Notes: generated by a model from the sequence alone, not told the origin. A stretch of 64,000 nucleotides of DNA from Okapia johnstoni (GCA_024291935.2 CM044313.1:84691001-84755000), one strand, 5' to 3'; shown: positions 21,871 to 34,309, counted from the first letter of the stretch. Numbers and translations are program-made.

Positions 21871-22487
21871 AACTTAACTTTTCACATAACATTATATTTG
21901 CTCCAAACCTATAATGTAGTGGTCAAGTAATGGAGGAAAAGAAAACACAAAATAAATAAGTCATCTCAATATTCCACCTTCTTCTTTTCCTTGAAGTGAC
22001 CTAACCCTCTTTATCTTCTCAACAGGGCCATTCACTCTGGTGCCCATAATAGAGGTCACGAGGTTACTCCCTGCTACATCCACAACTGTCAAAGCCATCT
22101 TAATCTTCTTTTTTCCTTGACTAAATAAAAATAACTAAAAAACTGCATGATGAATTAAAATATAATGAATTATTTGACACTCTTACAGTGAAGAGACCTC
22201 TCCCCTTGAATATGGACAAATTGTGTGATTCCTTTCACCCACTGAATACGGAGAAAATAATGTAGTTCCACCTTCTGGGCCCAGGCTGTTCTCATGTTCT
22301 CTCTCTTAAAACACACATTAGACCCAACTATCATGCAATGGGAAGCTGAAGATACATGAGGATCCATGCAGGGGCAGTGCACTCTACAACTCTACCTGAG
22401 CTCCCAGGCAACAACCAGAGGTAGTTCTCAGTAGCGTGAATGAAACAGCTTGGATATCCTACTGTGAAAAACTTAAAATGACTCAGG

Positions 22488-22640
22488 GGACTTCCCTGGT
22501 GGTCCAGTGGTTGAGAATTGACCTTCTTATGCAGGGGAGGAGGATTCAATCCCTAGTCAGGGAATCAAGAAACTAAGATCCCACATGCTGCAGGGCAACT
22601 AAGCCCACATACCAATTACTGAGCCTGTGTGCCACACATA
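22488..22640 (+). mobile_element. CHR-2 type SINE, 3'-shortened
   Basis: 'cttccctggtggtccagtgg' and 'gattcaatccc' (B box) followed by 'gatcccacatgctgc' and 'gagcctgtgtgcc' match the first half of CHR-2. The body ends early and there is no A tail. Confidence 0.82.
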
Positions 22641-22859
22641 GTTCCTTGGGTTATTTTTCCAAAAGCAAAATGTAATAATTTCTTTACTGCACTTAATTCA
22701 TTGTAGAAAACATTTTTTTTTCCCCTCAATCTCTAAGATGGCAGGTAAAAGATGCATGGACTGATCCCTAAAGGTTCAGACTTCAGGATTAATTAAGACT
22801 CAGAGAACTAGTACATGTTTTTACAGGAATAAAACCACATAAAAAAAAAAAAAACTAAG

Positions 22860-22985
22860 AATAATAATAGGAAATTCTTAGATAGTAGTAACAATGAAAA
22901 GCATTGTTCTAAACATCCTACATATTTTAACTCATACTCATCATAATTTTATTAGGTAAGTACTATTATTATCCCACAGTAGTTG
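22860..22985 (-). mobile_element. MIR SINE relic
   Basis: 'cattgttctaaacatcctac' to 'gtactattattatcccacag' is the familiar antisense 3' half of MIR. It is old and diverged. Confidence 0.55.
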
Positions 22986-23399
22986 GATAATTTGGACCTA
23001 TTGTGAACCTATATCCCTTTAGAATATGAATGCTTGATAAACATTTGTACTCTTTAACAATTTTCATAGATGTCATGAGATTTATGAAAGACATGAAGTA
23101 AAAGCAAAGCATATGAATTAAGAAATCTAGGTCTGCTTCAAAACCATCACAGTATACAGATATCAAATTACTTTAGCAAAGCATAAGATAAGTACTATGG
23201 CCAAAGTAAAAAGTGGAGCAGAAAAAAGGATCTGGAACTGTCTGTAGGAAAGAGAGGATATAATTTAAATAGGGAGACAGGCAGTGAAAGTGATATTTGA
23301 GCAAGGACGAAATGGAATAAAAGGATCAGACAAGCAACTACATTGGTCACATCATTCTAGGCAGAAAAATGGTGAGCATATGATCTATTTTGCTTGAAC

Positions 23400-24130
23400 A
23401 TGTCCAGATTAAATACAGGGATTTAGCAAAAAGGTTAGTAGTGAATGTGGTGAGGGAGCAACTAAATGGCTAGCTCATGCATGGTTTTGTGAATTATTGT
23501 CAGAACTTTGGATTCTCCTATGAGTGGAATGGGAAACCATTGCAAGATTAAAAGCAGGGAAATGATCAGATTTAAAAAATATCAACCCTGCTGCTCTGTT
23601 GAAAACATGATGTTGGGCAGCAGGTGAAGGAGTAGAAACAACAGTGATAAGATCACAGCAAAGAAGAGATGATGGTTAAACAAACTCCGAGGTAGTAACT
23701 GAGATGGTGAGAAGTGCTCAGATCTAGATGCATTTTAAATGTGAAGAAAAAGAGGATTTTCTAATTTATTGGACATGAAAAAAATCCCCCAAAACCCACA
23801 ACCGTTCAAACATGACATCAGTTTTGGTGCTAAACACCTTGAAAGATAAAGTTACCATTAAATGAGTAAAGCATGACCTCAAGAGGACAGCTAGAGGTGA
23901 AAATGATATTTAGGAGTTCATTTTTATACATTTTGATTTGAGATGTTGAATAGATAAACTTGAAAGCTGAGGCTAAGACAAAGACCAGTATGACAAATGT
24001 AATTTTGGAAGTTAGACTATAGATTAAATGTATGAGACTTGGAGAGAACACCAAGGAAATGAGAACAGAAAGAAAAGGTCTGAATTTTAAGCCCTAGGAA
24101 ATGTCAACATTAAAAACAAAATGGAGAAAG
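23400..24130 (+). repeat. Ancient mammalian interspersed repeat, left part
   Basis: The order 'ctttggattctcctatgagt', 'gggaaaccattgcaagatta', 'gcagggaaatgatcagattt', 'ctctgttgaaaacatgatg' and 'agagatgatggttaaac' matches a repeat I have seen in many mammals but cannot name with confidence. It appears split by the L1 at 24158-26354, and another copy's later section lies at 34440-34900. Confidence 0.5.
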
Positions 24131-24157
24131 ACAGAAGAATCAGCATATTTGAGAAAT

Positions 24158-26354
24158 AGCTAACATAATACTCAACAGTGAAAAGATGAAAGCATTTCTT
24201 CTGAGATCAAGAACAAGACAAGGATGTACACTCTCACCTTTTATTTTATTCAACAAAGGTTTGAAAGTCTTAGCCACAGAAATAAGAGAAGAAATAAAAG
24301 GAATCCAAATTGGAAAAGAAGAATTAAAACTGGCAGTGTTTGCAGATGATGCTATACATAGAAAATCCTAAAGATGATAATAAAAAATGACTAGAGCTCA
24401 TCAATTAATGGTAAAGCTGAAGGATACAAAATTCACACAAAGAAACCTGTTTCACTTTTATATGCTAACAATGAAAGATTAAAATGAGAAATTAAAGAAA
24501 CAATTTTATTTACCATTGCATCAAAAAGAATAAAATAACTAGGGATAAACCTACCTAAGGAAACAAAATTCCTGTACTCCCACAACTATAAGATGCTGAT
24601 AAAAGAAATGGAAGATGACACAAAAAGATGGAAAGGTATACCATGTTCTTGGATGAAGAATCAGTCCTGTCAAACTATATTATCCATGGCTATCTACACA
24701 TTCAATGCAATCACTATCAAATTATCAATGGCATTTGTCACAGAACTAGAACAAAAACATCTTAAAATTTGTATGGAGACACAAAAGACCCAAAATAGCC
24801 AAAGCAATCTTGAGAAAGAATAACAGGGCTAGAGGAATTGGGATCTCAGACTTCAGACTATAGTACAAAGATACAGTAATCAAAACAGTATGGTACTGGC
24901 ACAAAAATGGAAATACAGATCAATGGAATAGGATAGAAAGACCAAAAATAAACCCACACACCTATGGTCAATTAATCTGTGACAAAGGAGGCAAGACTAT
25001 ACAGTGGAGGAAAAACAGTCTGGTTAATAAATGGTGTTGAGAAAACTGGACAGCTACATATAAAAAAATGAGATTAGAACACTCCCTAACACCATACACA
25101 TAGATAAACTCAAAATGGATCTAAATGTAAGGCTGGATATTATAAAACTCTTAGAGGAAAACAGGAAAACACAGGAAGAACACTCTTTGACATAAACTGC
25201 AGGAATATCTTTTTGGATATATCTCCCAGAGTAAAGGAAATAAAACCAAAAATAAACAAATAGGACCTAATTAAACCCAAAAGCTTTTGCACAGCAAACC
25301 ATAAGCAAAACAAAAAGATAACTCAGTGAGGGGGAAAATATTTGCAAAATATGCGACTGATAAGGGATTAGTCTCCAAAATATATAAACAGCTCATGTGG
25401 CTCAATATCAAAACAAACAACCCAATCAAAAACTGAGCAGAAGACCTACGTAGACATTTCTCCAAAGAAGACATTCAGATGATCAAGAAGCATATTAAAA
25501 GATGCTCAACATCACTAATTATTAGAGACGTGCAAATCAAAACTACAATTACATATTATCTCACACCAGTCAGAACAGCCATCATCAAAAAAATCTACAA
25601 ACAATAAATAGTGGAGATGTTATGGAGAAAAGGGGAACCCTCCTATACTGTTGGTGGGAATGTAAATTGGTACAGACACTATGGATAACTGTGGGGATTC
25701 CTTAGAGAGTAAAAATAGAGCTACTGTATGATCCAGCAATCTGACTCCCAGACATATATTTAGAGAACACCATAGTTCAAAAAGATACATTCACTCCAGT
25801 GTTTGTGGGACCACAGTCTATACCTAAATGTCCATCAACAGAGGAATGGCTAAAGAAATGTGGTACATATATAAATGGAATATTACTGTCATTAAAAAGA
25901 ATGAATTAATGCCATTTGCTACAACATGGATGGAATTGGTGATTGTCATACTAAATAATTACTAGACAGAGAAAGGCAAATATCATATAATGTCATGTAT
26001 ATGAAGAAAGTAAAAACTGATATAAATGAAATTATTTACAAAACAGAAACAGACTCACAGATATAGGGAACAAATGTATGGTTTCCAGGAGGGATGAGTG
26101 TGAGGGAGGGATAGATGGGAGTTTGGGATTGACATGTAACACATCGCAATATTTAAAGCAGATAACCAACAAAGATCTACTGTATAGCACTGGAAAATCT
26201 GCTTCAACATTTTGTAATGAACTAAATGGGAGAAGATTTTGAAATAAAATAGGTTCAAATATGTGTGTAACTGAATCACTTAGGTGTATATCTGAATCTT
26301 AAATAACATTGTTAATCAAAACAAAGCTCCAATATAAAATAAAAATTTTAAAAA
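24158..26354 (+). mobile_element. L1 LINE, 3' half (RT to tail)
   Basis: It is a continuous 2.2-kb L1 from just upstream of the RT catalytic box to the tail. The box reads FADDA with both aspartates. The order then follows the RT thumb, the C-terminal domain (24900-25900), the 3' UTR and the terminal 'caatataaaataaaaatttt'. The longest open stretches are only about 60-75 codons, so it cannot make ORF2 protein. It is the most complete L1 in the window and sits inside the ancient repeat. Confidence 0.88.
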
Positions 26355-26475
26355 GAGAGCCTAAGAATGAGTTTCCAGAGAGTAAGAAAAATTCAAGGAG
26401 AGTGAGCTGTCCTGGAAGTAGTAGAGGGAACTGCATGGATGAAGAGAATGATAAAGTATTAAATTACGCTCCTAA
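26355..26475 (+). repeat. Ancient mammalian interspersed repeat, right part
   Basis: 'cctaagaatgagtttccaga' and 'gagagtgagctgtcctggaa' follow the same repeat consensus that stops at about 24130, so the L1 interrupts it. TSD not clear. Confidence 0.42.
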
Positions 26476-27592
26476 TTTTCTGAAATACACTGTTGATATG
26501 TTTTGCTATAGGTCTCAACTGATTCATTTGTCAGTACTCTAGGCCTTTTGCTCTTCCTTCATTTGACTCTGTCAACTCTTCTCAATGTTCTTTCTTCTAA
26601 GACTTCTTTTATTTCTGTGTATACTTTACAGATGAATTGTCTCATGTTTTATTTCTACTTTATTGGAGATTTCGTATTCTTTCATTTAATGTTTGTTAGA
26701 TTTTGTTTTTCTTTGTGTTTAAAGCAATGTTGTAGTAATCTTTGGTTATTTTCTTATCTCTAAAAGCAGCATAATAAAAATACTGTTTGAAAATTCTGAA
26801 CGTACAGATAAGGCTTCTTTTCTATGGTCATTATTGAGGTATCATCTGGCTGAGTCATTTCAATAGAGAATCCTCAGTGTCAGAATTTTTACTCATTCTT
26901 CTGTGCTACTAAGGTTTTCCGTCTTGGAAAAATATATGCCTGGATAACTGCTCTCAAAAATTGTTGAATTCTAGCAGGAAGACATTCATGGGTCCCAAAA
27001 TTTGTAGTATTGGTACATACACTTTGCTTTAAACTATACATGTTATCTGTCAGTCCAGGGTCTTTAATTACCCTCTACCAGGAATAATGTGTAGTCTTCT
27101 GCTCTGTAGAAGTGGAATCATCCATCATCCGCAGGTTGCATGAAATGAGGCAAGTGAACCTTGGGTATAACTTCCTTTTAGATATACTTTCAGTCAATCT
27201 ACCTGTTTCATACCAAGTTCGTCTCTACTTTCAGAAATTTTGGGGAGTTAAAACCCACATATCAGGTTGCTCCTCAGCACACCATTTATACAGTTTTCAA
27301 AACGTTGTCACTGATTTTTCCAGCCCTATTTCCTTTTTAGTTTAGTCCTTAACTAACTCAATTGCTGTATTAGGAGGGTTTTGTGAGGTTATGGAGGTTG
27401 ATGGGTGCTGTCCCCCATGATACTGTTAGATGTCTCATGTAACATTTTAAACTTCAACACATTTGTCTATTTCCTTTCATTTCTGCCTTATCTTCCATGT
27501 TACTCAAATTTGCACCATTCTTAACACTTATACCAGTGTACTGAAAATATAGTACTTCTCACTTTTCTAAAGTAGTTTCCTCAAAATATTAA
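26476..27592. other. No recognised feature
   Basis: T-rich sequence with one phrase ('gcctggataactgctctcaa') that recalls an old repeat, but no firm assignment. Open frames up to 77 codons have no recognisable domain. Confidence 0.4.
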
Positions 27593-27600
27593 AAAACCAT

Positions 27601-27814
27601 GAAAGTGAAAGTGTCAGTCTCTCAGTCGTATCCAACTCTTTGCGACCTTACAGACTATAGCCCATCAGGCTCTTCTGCTCACAGAACTCTCCAGGCCAGA
27701 ATACTGGAGTGGGTAGCCATTCCCTTCTCCAGGGGATTGTCTTGACCCAGGAATTGAATCCAGGTCTCCTGCATTGCAGGCAGATTCTTTACCATCTGAG
27801 CCACCAAAGCCTTT
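27601..27814 (-). mobile_element. Bov-tA SINE, complete
   Basis: It has a complete minus-strand copy from the 3' part ('gaaagtgaaagtgtcagtct') to the tRNA head complement ('accatctgagccacc'). aaaaccat flanks both sides (27593-27600 and 27815-27822), an 8-bp TSD. Confidence 0.9.
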
Positions 27815-27989
27815 AAAACCATAAACCTGACTTAATCAGATTTATAGTAATGTCATATCCAATTGTTTTCTTTCTTTCCTTATGAGTGTTTTAAAAGAGT
27901 CCTAAGATATTCAAAGATAATATTTTTAGTATCACCAACAAATGGATTTTATTTTTTTATATCCAACATTAAACTAATTTCTTTAAACC

Positions 27990-28478
27990 ATTACTTTGCC
28001 AACAAAGGTCTGTCTAGTCAAAGCTATGGTTTTTCCAGTAGTCATGTATGGATGTGAGAGTTGGACTATAAAGAATGCTGAGCACCAGAGAACTGATGCT
28101 TTTGAACTGTGGTGTTGGTGGTGATGCTTTTGAACTCTTGAGAGTCCCTTGGACAGCAAGGAGATCCAACCAGTCAATCCTGAAGGAAATCAATCCTGAA
28201 TATTCACTGGAAGGACTGATGCTTACGCTGAAACTCCAATACTTTGGCCACCTGATATGAAGAACTGACTCATTGGAAAAGACCCTAATGCTAGGAAAGA
28301 TTGAAGGCAGGAGGAGAAGGGAATGACAGAGGATGAGATGGTTGGATGGCATCACCGACTCGATGGACATGAGTTTGAGCAGGCTCCAGGAGTTGGTGAT
28401 GGACAGGGAAGCCCGGCGGGCTGCAGTCCATGGGATTGCAAAGAGTCGGACACGACTGAGTGACTGAACTGAACTGAA
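27990..28478 (+). mobile_element. BovB LINE, 5'-truncated 3' end
   Basis: It is the last ~490 bases of BovB, covering the C-terminal coding region ([19 protein letters not shown]) to 'gactgagtgactgaactgaa'. The segment 'gatgcttttgaact' occurs twice at about 28096 and 28124, an internal tandem duplication that shifts the frame. Confidence 0.9.
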
Positions 28479-28731
28479 GTTATAACGCAGTTATTTTTTG
28501 TTCATTTTTGTCTGGTTGATTGTTTTTGCTGTTTATGGGGGTTTATCTGCTGTCTTCTCCAGTGGAACTATGAATAGTATGCATTTAACACATTCTCATT
28601 TCTATAACAGTTCCATCATTACACTTATTACACAGAATTTATTTCTGGAACTATCCAACTCTGTACATGTCATGTAGAACTAAAATGCCATATTCTTCTT
28701 ATCCTTTTCATTATTAAGTGTGCATTTCTTT

Positions 28732-28950
28732 GGGGTTTCCCAGGTGGTGCCAGTGGTAAAGATCCTGCCTGCCAGTGCAGGAGACATAAGAAAAAAATGG
28801 GTTCTATCTCTAGGTTGGGAAGATCTCCTGGAGGAGGGCATGGCAACCCACTCCAGTACCCTTGCCTGGAGAATCCCATGGACAGAGGAGCCTGGCAGGC
28901 TGTGGTTCATAGAGTTGCAAAGAGTCAGATACGACTGAAGAAACTTAGCC
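28732..28950 (+). mobile_element. Bov-tA SINE (single-head variant)
   Basis: The head 'ggtttcccaggtggtgccag' and the insert 'gagacataagaaaa' mark the variant also seen at 33646-33856, 50181-50400 and 55576-55800. The body ends 'gatacgactgaagaaactta'. Confidence 0.88.
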
Positions 28951-29112
28951 CAGATGTATGCATGTATATCTTTGAACAGAATTCCTTGGTCTATTCATAT
29001 TATATATTACAGACATTTTTGTTTTACTTTCGGAATTTCATATCATTTTTTCTAACCCTGGTGGTCTTTCTGCCCTGATTGTTAGTCTGTTATTTTTGTG
29101 ATCCTACTAAGT

Positions 29113-29122
29113 AATCCAGTAG
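29113..29122 (+). repeat. Target-site duplication of BovB, left copy
   Basis: aatccagtag, repeated exactly at 29310-29319. Confidence 0.85.
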
Positions 29123-29309
29123 TTCAGTTCAGTTCAGTCGCTCAGTCATGTCTGACTCTCTGCAACCCCATGAACTGCAGCACACCAGACTTCCCTGGCC
29201 ATCACCAACTCCCAGAGCCTGCTCTAAGTCATGTCCATCGAGTCGGTGATGCCATCCAATCATCTCATCCTCTGTTGTTCTTTTCTCCTCCTGTCTTCAA
29301 TCTTTCCAG
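29123..29309 (-). mobile_element. BovB LINE, very short 3' end
   Basis: Only the last ~187 bases are present, in reverse orientation, starting with the complement of the BovB terminus ('ttcagttcagttcagtcgct'). A perfect 10-bp TSD proves a separate insertion with strong 5' truncation. Confidence 0.93.
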
Positions 29310-29599
29310 AATCCAGTAGAGTTTATTAAATTTTACTAACTGTAAATCATTTACCCTTAAGTCACTTAATGAAAACCTAAGTCAGAATTTTGCAAATAAA
29401 TATTGAGAAATAGTAGGCAGTATACCCAGATGTTGATGAACTAAGACTTCTGGCAAATATTATGTTCTTGTGCTCAGTTACTACACAACAAAACTACTAC
29501 AAAATTATTATTTTTTTAATCTTAACTTCCTAAAGACCTTGGAAGTATACCCTTTGTTCTTACTCTCCAAAGCTATCTGGACCTGATTTTTTTTTAATT

Positions 29600-29945
29600 T
29601 TTATTTAAGGGAGGTTAATCAATAATAACATTTATTTCTAAATAGCAGTATAAATATTCAAAGATATTTTCCTTCCATGGGAGGTGGTTTTTTTTGACAG
29701 ATTTGTTCATTTCATCTCAGATGTCAATCTTCCTCTCCAAAAGTAATTACCAACATATTATTTCCTAATATTTGTATTTTTATAGGTAAGTCCACTTTTT
29801 CATTCCTACTATTTTTAGCTTATATTTTCTTATTTTATCTGTTGTCAGTCTTGCTAGGGTGTAGTTAGTGTATTAATTCTTTCAAATAACCAAATTTTGG
29901 CTTTTTGTTTTTTCTATATCAAGAGTTGAGTTTTGTTTTCCTGTA
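29600..29945 (-). mobile_element. Old L1 fragment
   Basis: 'tcagtcttgctagggtgta' and 'tctttcaaataaccaaattt' are the complement of the L1 ORF2 linker before the RT domain. The left boundary is uncertain. Confidence 0.55.
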
Positions 29946-29949
29946 AATG

Positions 29950-30080
29950 GTCAGATAGGAAATGTTTGAAGCTTTGTTGAACATACAAGTACTCAAATCT
30001 GCCATTGTAGATGAAAACCATCATGCAACACATAAATGAATCAGTATAACTGTGTTCCAATAAAACTTTTTAAAGAAATT
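29950..30080 (+). repeat. DNA-transposon-like ancient repeat (probable)
   Basis: 'ctcaaatctgccattgtaga' and 'ctgtgttccaataaaacttt' in this order recall a widespread mammalian repeat that I believe is of DNA-transposon origin. Class and name uncertain. Confidence 0.4.
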
Positions 30081-30259
30081 CCATTGTTATCATGAGTTGA
30101 GTAAACATTTGATAACAGAAATACCAGTGCTTCTTTGAAACATCTCTATGCAATGTGTCATATCATCTACCTGAGTCTTAGAAATAAAGACTGACAGGAC
30201 TTGACCCAGAGGATGACTGCAAAGTTTCCGACGTAATGAAAATCAGAACCTATTTAACT

Positions 30260-30580
30260 TTCTTTCTTAAAAATCTTGAATCTTTACTTGCTTCTCATTT
30301 TTAGAGAAAACCTACCAGCTCACTATTGTCTTCAAAGCTCTACATGGTCTAATTTCTTTTGACCTTGAGTCAATCGCCCTCAGTGACCACTTTCCAACCA
30401 CACTGACATGCTCTTTATGCCTTGATACAGACAGTTTATATTAACTTTGATCCTTTTGCCCTCCTGAGTGAAATTTTCTTCACTATTTTCTTATTTTCTT
30501 CACTATATCTCTATTTATCTAACTTGAGTAAAGGCTAGGGTCACTGCTCTAGCAGATCATTCTTATGTCTGATAAATTTG
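30260..30580 (+). repeat. Ancient interspersed repeat, same type as 17440-18050
   Basis: 'aaagctctacatggtctaat', 'ccacactgacatgctcttta' and 'ttttgccctcctgag' align in order with the same old repeat as at 17.5 kb. Confidence 0.42.
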
Positions 30581-31175
30581 ACACCTAGAGGAGGTCATTT
30601 GTAATGTTCTCCTGCATTTGGCATTTTTAGTTTAATTTTTTTGGTAATAATTATGGAATAGAATAAAAAATTATAGTCACCAGAAAACAAAAGCAGACAG
30701 TGAATACTTTCTTTACTGAAATCCATATCAATAAATATGTAATAAAGTAGAAATTAACATAAAAATAATAATTTCAGTATAAAAAGGAAAATAAGAAATG
30801 GATTGTTTTTAAGTTGCTAACATGCAGTTCCTAAAAAAAGGATAAAAAAGATGAAAGCATCAGCCATGCTCATGGAAGGCTGCATCATGACCAGCTGCCC
30901 TTGGACTGAAACATTAGGCCTGGCTGTTTGCCCATAGATCCTGAGCACCTGTACATCCATGTCTCTGACAACTGGACCACACAGAATCCCTGGCTTGGGC
31001 TGACTATGACAGGCTTTCTCTGTCAAAGCCAGTCTGCAAAGATGGGCATTGGTGACTAATCCTTCAAATGTACAAGCATCAGTAAAAGAATACAAAAATT
31101 AATAATAATCCAGGAAACATGATTCCACTAAAGGAGCAAATTATGTAAAGCATCAAAGAAATTTTATAGAACTAC
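30581..31175. other. Unrecognised sequence with a GC-richer core
   Basis: A ~190-base section (about 30885-31080) is clearly richer in G+C than its AT-rich surroundings and is open on the minus strand for 92 codons (30817-31095). I recognise no protein family in it and see no splice-site or promoter evidence. Confidence 0.4.
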
Positions 31176-31179
31176 TTGC

Positions 31180-31688
31180 CTAAAAAAAAGAGATATTGAC
31201 TGAAATTTTCCCAAATCTGTGGAGAAATGAGAAACCAGATTCTGAAGCCCAAAGGACAAACCAAAAGTAATGGAACTGGTCACTGGACCTGAATTACAAG
31301 AACTGCTAAAGGGACTTCTTCAAACTGAAACAAAAGAATACCAAACAGCAACAAAAAAGCATTTGAAAATTCCCTGGTAAAGGTAAAATTTAGAATACTC
31401 TAACACTGTAATAATGGTGAGTAAATCCCCTTTATCCCTAGTATAACAGTTAAAAGACAAAAGTATTAAGAATACCTATAATCCAAAAACATTTTAATGA
31501 ATATACAACATAAAAAGAAGTAAACTGTGACATCAATAATAAAGTGGAAGGGGGAGTAAAATTGCTGATTTTTGCATATGATTATAGTTGTTATTAGCTT
31601 AAAATAATAACTATGTCTATAAGAAGTTTCATACAAACTTCATGGTAACCACAGATAAAAAATTTATGGTAGATTAAATATATATATA

Positions 31689-31740
<52 letters not shown>

Positions 31741-32170
31741 ATTACAAAAAAAGCCACAAAAGATAATAAGAGAGGAAGAGGGGAACAACAGAATTACAAA
31801 TCAGATGAAAAACAACAAAATGATTATAGTAAGTGTTTTAATTGTATTTTAATAATTACTTTAAGCATAACAGGATTAAACTCACCAAATAAAAAATAAA
31901 GAATGGCTTAAAGGATTAAAAATAAATAAAACCCAACTGTATACTATTTACCAGATACTCAGTTTAGACTTAATGACACAAATGGACAGAAAATAAATAG
32001 ATAGAAAAAGATATTCCATGTAAATGGTAATAAAAAAAGAGTAGTGGTGACTGTAATAATGTAAAACAAAATAAACTCTAAAACTCTTACCAAGAGACAA
32101 AAAAAGATTCATTACATAATGATAAAAGGTCAAATCAGCGGGAAGATAAAAAACAAAAGTACACACACAC
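31180..32170 (+). mobile_element. Old L1 LINE, ORF1 end to early ORF2
   Basis: 'ttgactgaaattttcccaaa' (ORF1), 'gaactgctaaagggacttct' (ORF1 end), the inter-ORF region (31380-31680) and early ORF2 ('gatagaaaaagatattccatg', 'attacataatgataaaaggt') appear in L1 order. A TA/TG microsatellite lies within it. Confidence 0.7.
31678..31740. repeat. TA/TG microsatellite
   Basis: (TA)5, then (TG)14, then (TA)10. The long pure TG run suggests length polymorphism. Confidence 0.9.
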
Positions 32171-32171
32171 A

Positions 32172-32300
32172 CAGTTGGCCTTTGAACAACACAAGCTTGA
32201 ACTGCACAGGTCCACTTGTATGCAGTTTTTTTTCAGTAAATATAGTACTTGCATTTTCATTTTACAGATTTTTAACTGTGTCAGAGAAGTTTGTGTTTGA
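32172..32300 (+). mobile_element. Tigger-like DNA transposon fragment
   Basis: 'cagttggcctttgaacaaca', 'cttgaactgcacaggtccac' and 'gcagttttttttcagtaaat' match the terminal region I associate with Tigger2-type elements (TA-targeting mariner/pogo group). It interrupts the old L1. Only one end is present. Confidence 0.55.
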
Positions 32301-32813
32301 TTAGAAATCACAATATGCTGAATCAAAAGAAATAAAATGGGAGGAAACAGAAAAACTCAAAAATAAATAGAAATCAGCTATATACTCTTGAACAACCACT
32401 GGATCAAAGAAGAAATCAAAAATGAAGTAAATTTTGAGACAAAAGGGATACAGCAAAAAAGGGATGTTACAGCAACAATTACCTACATTTAAAAAGAGTA
32501 ATTTCAAATAAACAATCTAACTGCATCTAAGTGTGTAAAGAAACTAGAAAAAAGAGAACAAACTAATCTCAGAGTTAGTAAAAGGGAGAAAATATTAAAG
32601 AATAGAACTTAAACAAATGAAATAGAAAATAGAAAAACAATAGGAAGAAACTAATAAAACTGAGCTGAAGTTTTTGAAAGATAAAAATATTAGAACCTTA
32701 GCTAGACTAACCATGGAAAAAAGGGAAAAGACTCAAATAGAATCAGAAGTGAAAGGGGGACATTACAACAGATTTCAGAGAAATCTTTAAAAGATCAAGA
32801 CAAATGTCTTTCT
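32301..32813 (+). mobile_element. Old L1 LINE, ORF2 linker region
   Basis: This continues the L1 after the DNA transposon: 'ttgaacaaccactggatcaa', 'aactagaaaaaagagaacaa' and 'agaaccttagctagactaa' follow ORF2 order. It is interrupted by a Bov-tA at 32823. Confidence 0.75.
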
Positions 32814-32822
32814 TTATTTTTA

Positions 32823-33008
32823 GTCCCTCAGTTGTGTCTGATTCTTTGTGACCCCATGGACTATACAGCCCATGAAATTCTTCAGGCCAGAATATTGGAG
32901 TGGGTAGACTTTCCCTTCTCCAGGGGATCTTCCCAACCCAGGGATTGAACCCAGGTCTCCCGCATTGTAGGTGGATTCTTTACCAGCTGAGCCACAAGGG
33001 AAACCCAA
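32823..33008 (-). mobile_element. Bov-tA SINE
   Basis: A minus-strand copy whose 3' end is slightly shortened. The tRNA head complement lies at 32980-33005. ttattttta flanks it on both sides (32814-32822 and 33009-33017), a perfect 9-bp TSD within the L1. Confidence 0.92.
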
Positions 33009-33017
33009 TTATTTTTA

Positions 33018-33505
33018 TTATAAATAATTATATGCCAACAATTAGAACAACCTACCAAGACTAAATCCAGCAGAAATAAAAGCTTAAAAAGACCAATAGC
33101 TATAGAGGAGATAGAATTAGTAATCAAAAACTTTCCAATAAAGAAATTCCCAGGACAAGATGACTTCCCAGGTGAATTCTACCAAACATTAAGAGTAAAC
33201 ACCAATTCTTCTTAAACTCTTCCAAAATGTAGAAAAGCGGACACTCCTAAACTCATTTCATGAGGCCAGTATCACCCTGATACTAATGCACACCATAAGA
33301 AGATAAAAGTATAGACAAGTATCCCAGAAAAAGAATGCAGGCAAAAATTCTCAACAGAATACTAGAAACCGAATTCAACACCACATAAAAATACAGGATT
33401 ATACACTATGACCAAGCAGAATTTTTCCCTAGGATGCAAAGATGATTCAGTATATAGAAAACAATGTGATATACCACATTAATGGAATGAGGGACCATTA
33501 CTTTG
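33018..33505 (+). mobile_element. Old L1 LINE, RT N-terminal region
   Basis: This resumes the L1: 'aattatatgccaacaattag', 'gacaagatgacttcccaggt' and 'gatataccacattaatggaa' are successive ORF2 landmarks. It ends before the catalytic box. Confidence 0.78.
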
Positions 33506-33645
33506 AGTTTATTATGCCACTGAGTAGGAGGCTAGCTCAAGTTTAGGCTCTGTTATTTACAACAGTATGACTGTGGGAGAGATATTCTGTAAATGGGCAA
33601 TTGTTTTTCTCATATGATGAGTGTGAGAATTAAATTAGTATATGC

Positions 33646-33856
33646 CATGCCTGTGAAGTCGCTTCAGTCATATCTGACTCTACAACACTATGAACTACAG
33701 CCTGCCAGGCTTTTCTGTCCATGGGAATCTCCAGGCAAGAATACTAGGGTGGAGTGCCATGCCCTCCTCCAGGGAATCCTTCCAATCCAGGGATAGAACC
33801 CACATCTCTTATGTCTCCTGAATTGGCAGGCAGGTTCTTTACCACTAGTGCCACCA
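33646..33856 (-). mobile_element. Bov-tA SINE (single-head variant)
   Basis: Starts with 'cctgtgaagtcgcttcagtc' and ends at the head complement 'accactagtgccacc', with the 'tctcttatgtctcctgaatt' insert typical of the variant. The flanks are AT-rich; the TSD is unclear. Confidence 0.88.
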
Positions 33857-34010
33857 TGTATTTGTATATATACATACACATCCATATATGTGCATATAAG
33901 TGTTCATTTGAATATTTATATACATAAGATATGTCTATTCACACATAAATATGTATATATATAGTCTGTTGTCTGCAATACACTCACACATACACACACA
34001 CACAGTTAAT
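33857..34010. repeat. AT/CA low-complexity DNA
   Basis: Imperfect TATA/TACA tracts ending in (CA)n at about 33981-34002. Confidence 0.7.
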
Positions 34011-34309
34011 TTGGACTCTTTGACCAAACCATACATTGTAATTCTAATTTCAGAATCATTCTCATAGTGATATCCTGTTTTATTTTTTCTATATGAAATT
34101 ATATATTTACAATATTATGCCTGTATTATGATGATATATTGATTATTGTATCATGTATAAAATTATTTTCTCTCTTGCTCTTTATAGCATACGCACATGA
34201 AATCAATCCTTAACAATCCTTATCTGTATTTTTTACTGTTTAGAGTGATGTTTGGCAAATAGTACAAAAGTACAAACTCAAATATTTCTTGAACTAAACA
34301 GTGCAGATA

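Noticed and set aside
31678..31740. Tandem repeats as CRISPR or as a replication origin
   Set aside because: It is a TA/TG microsatellite without spaced repeats; the genome is mammalian.
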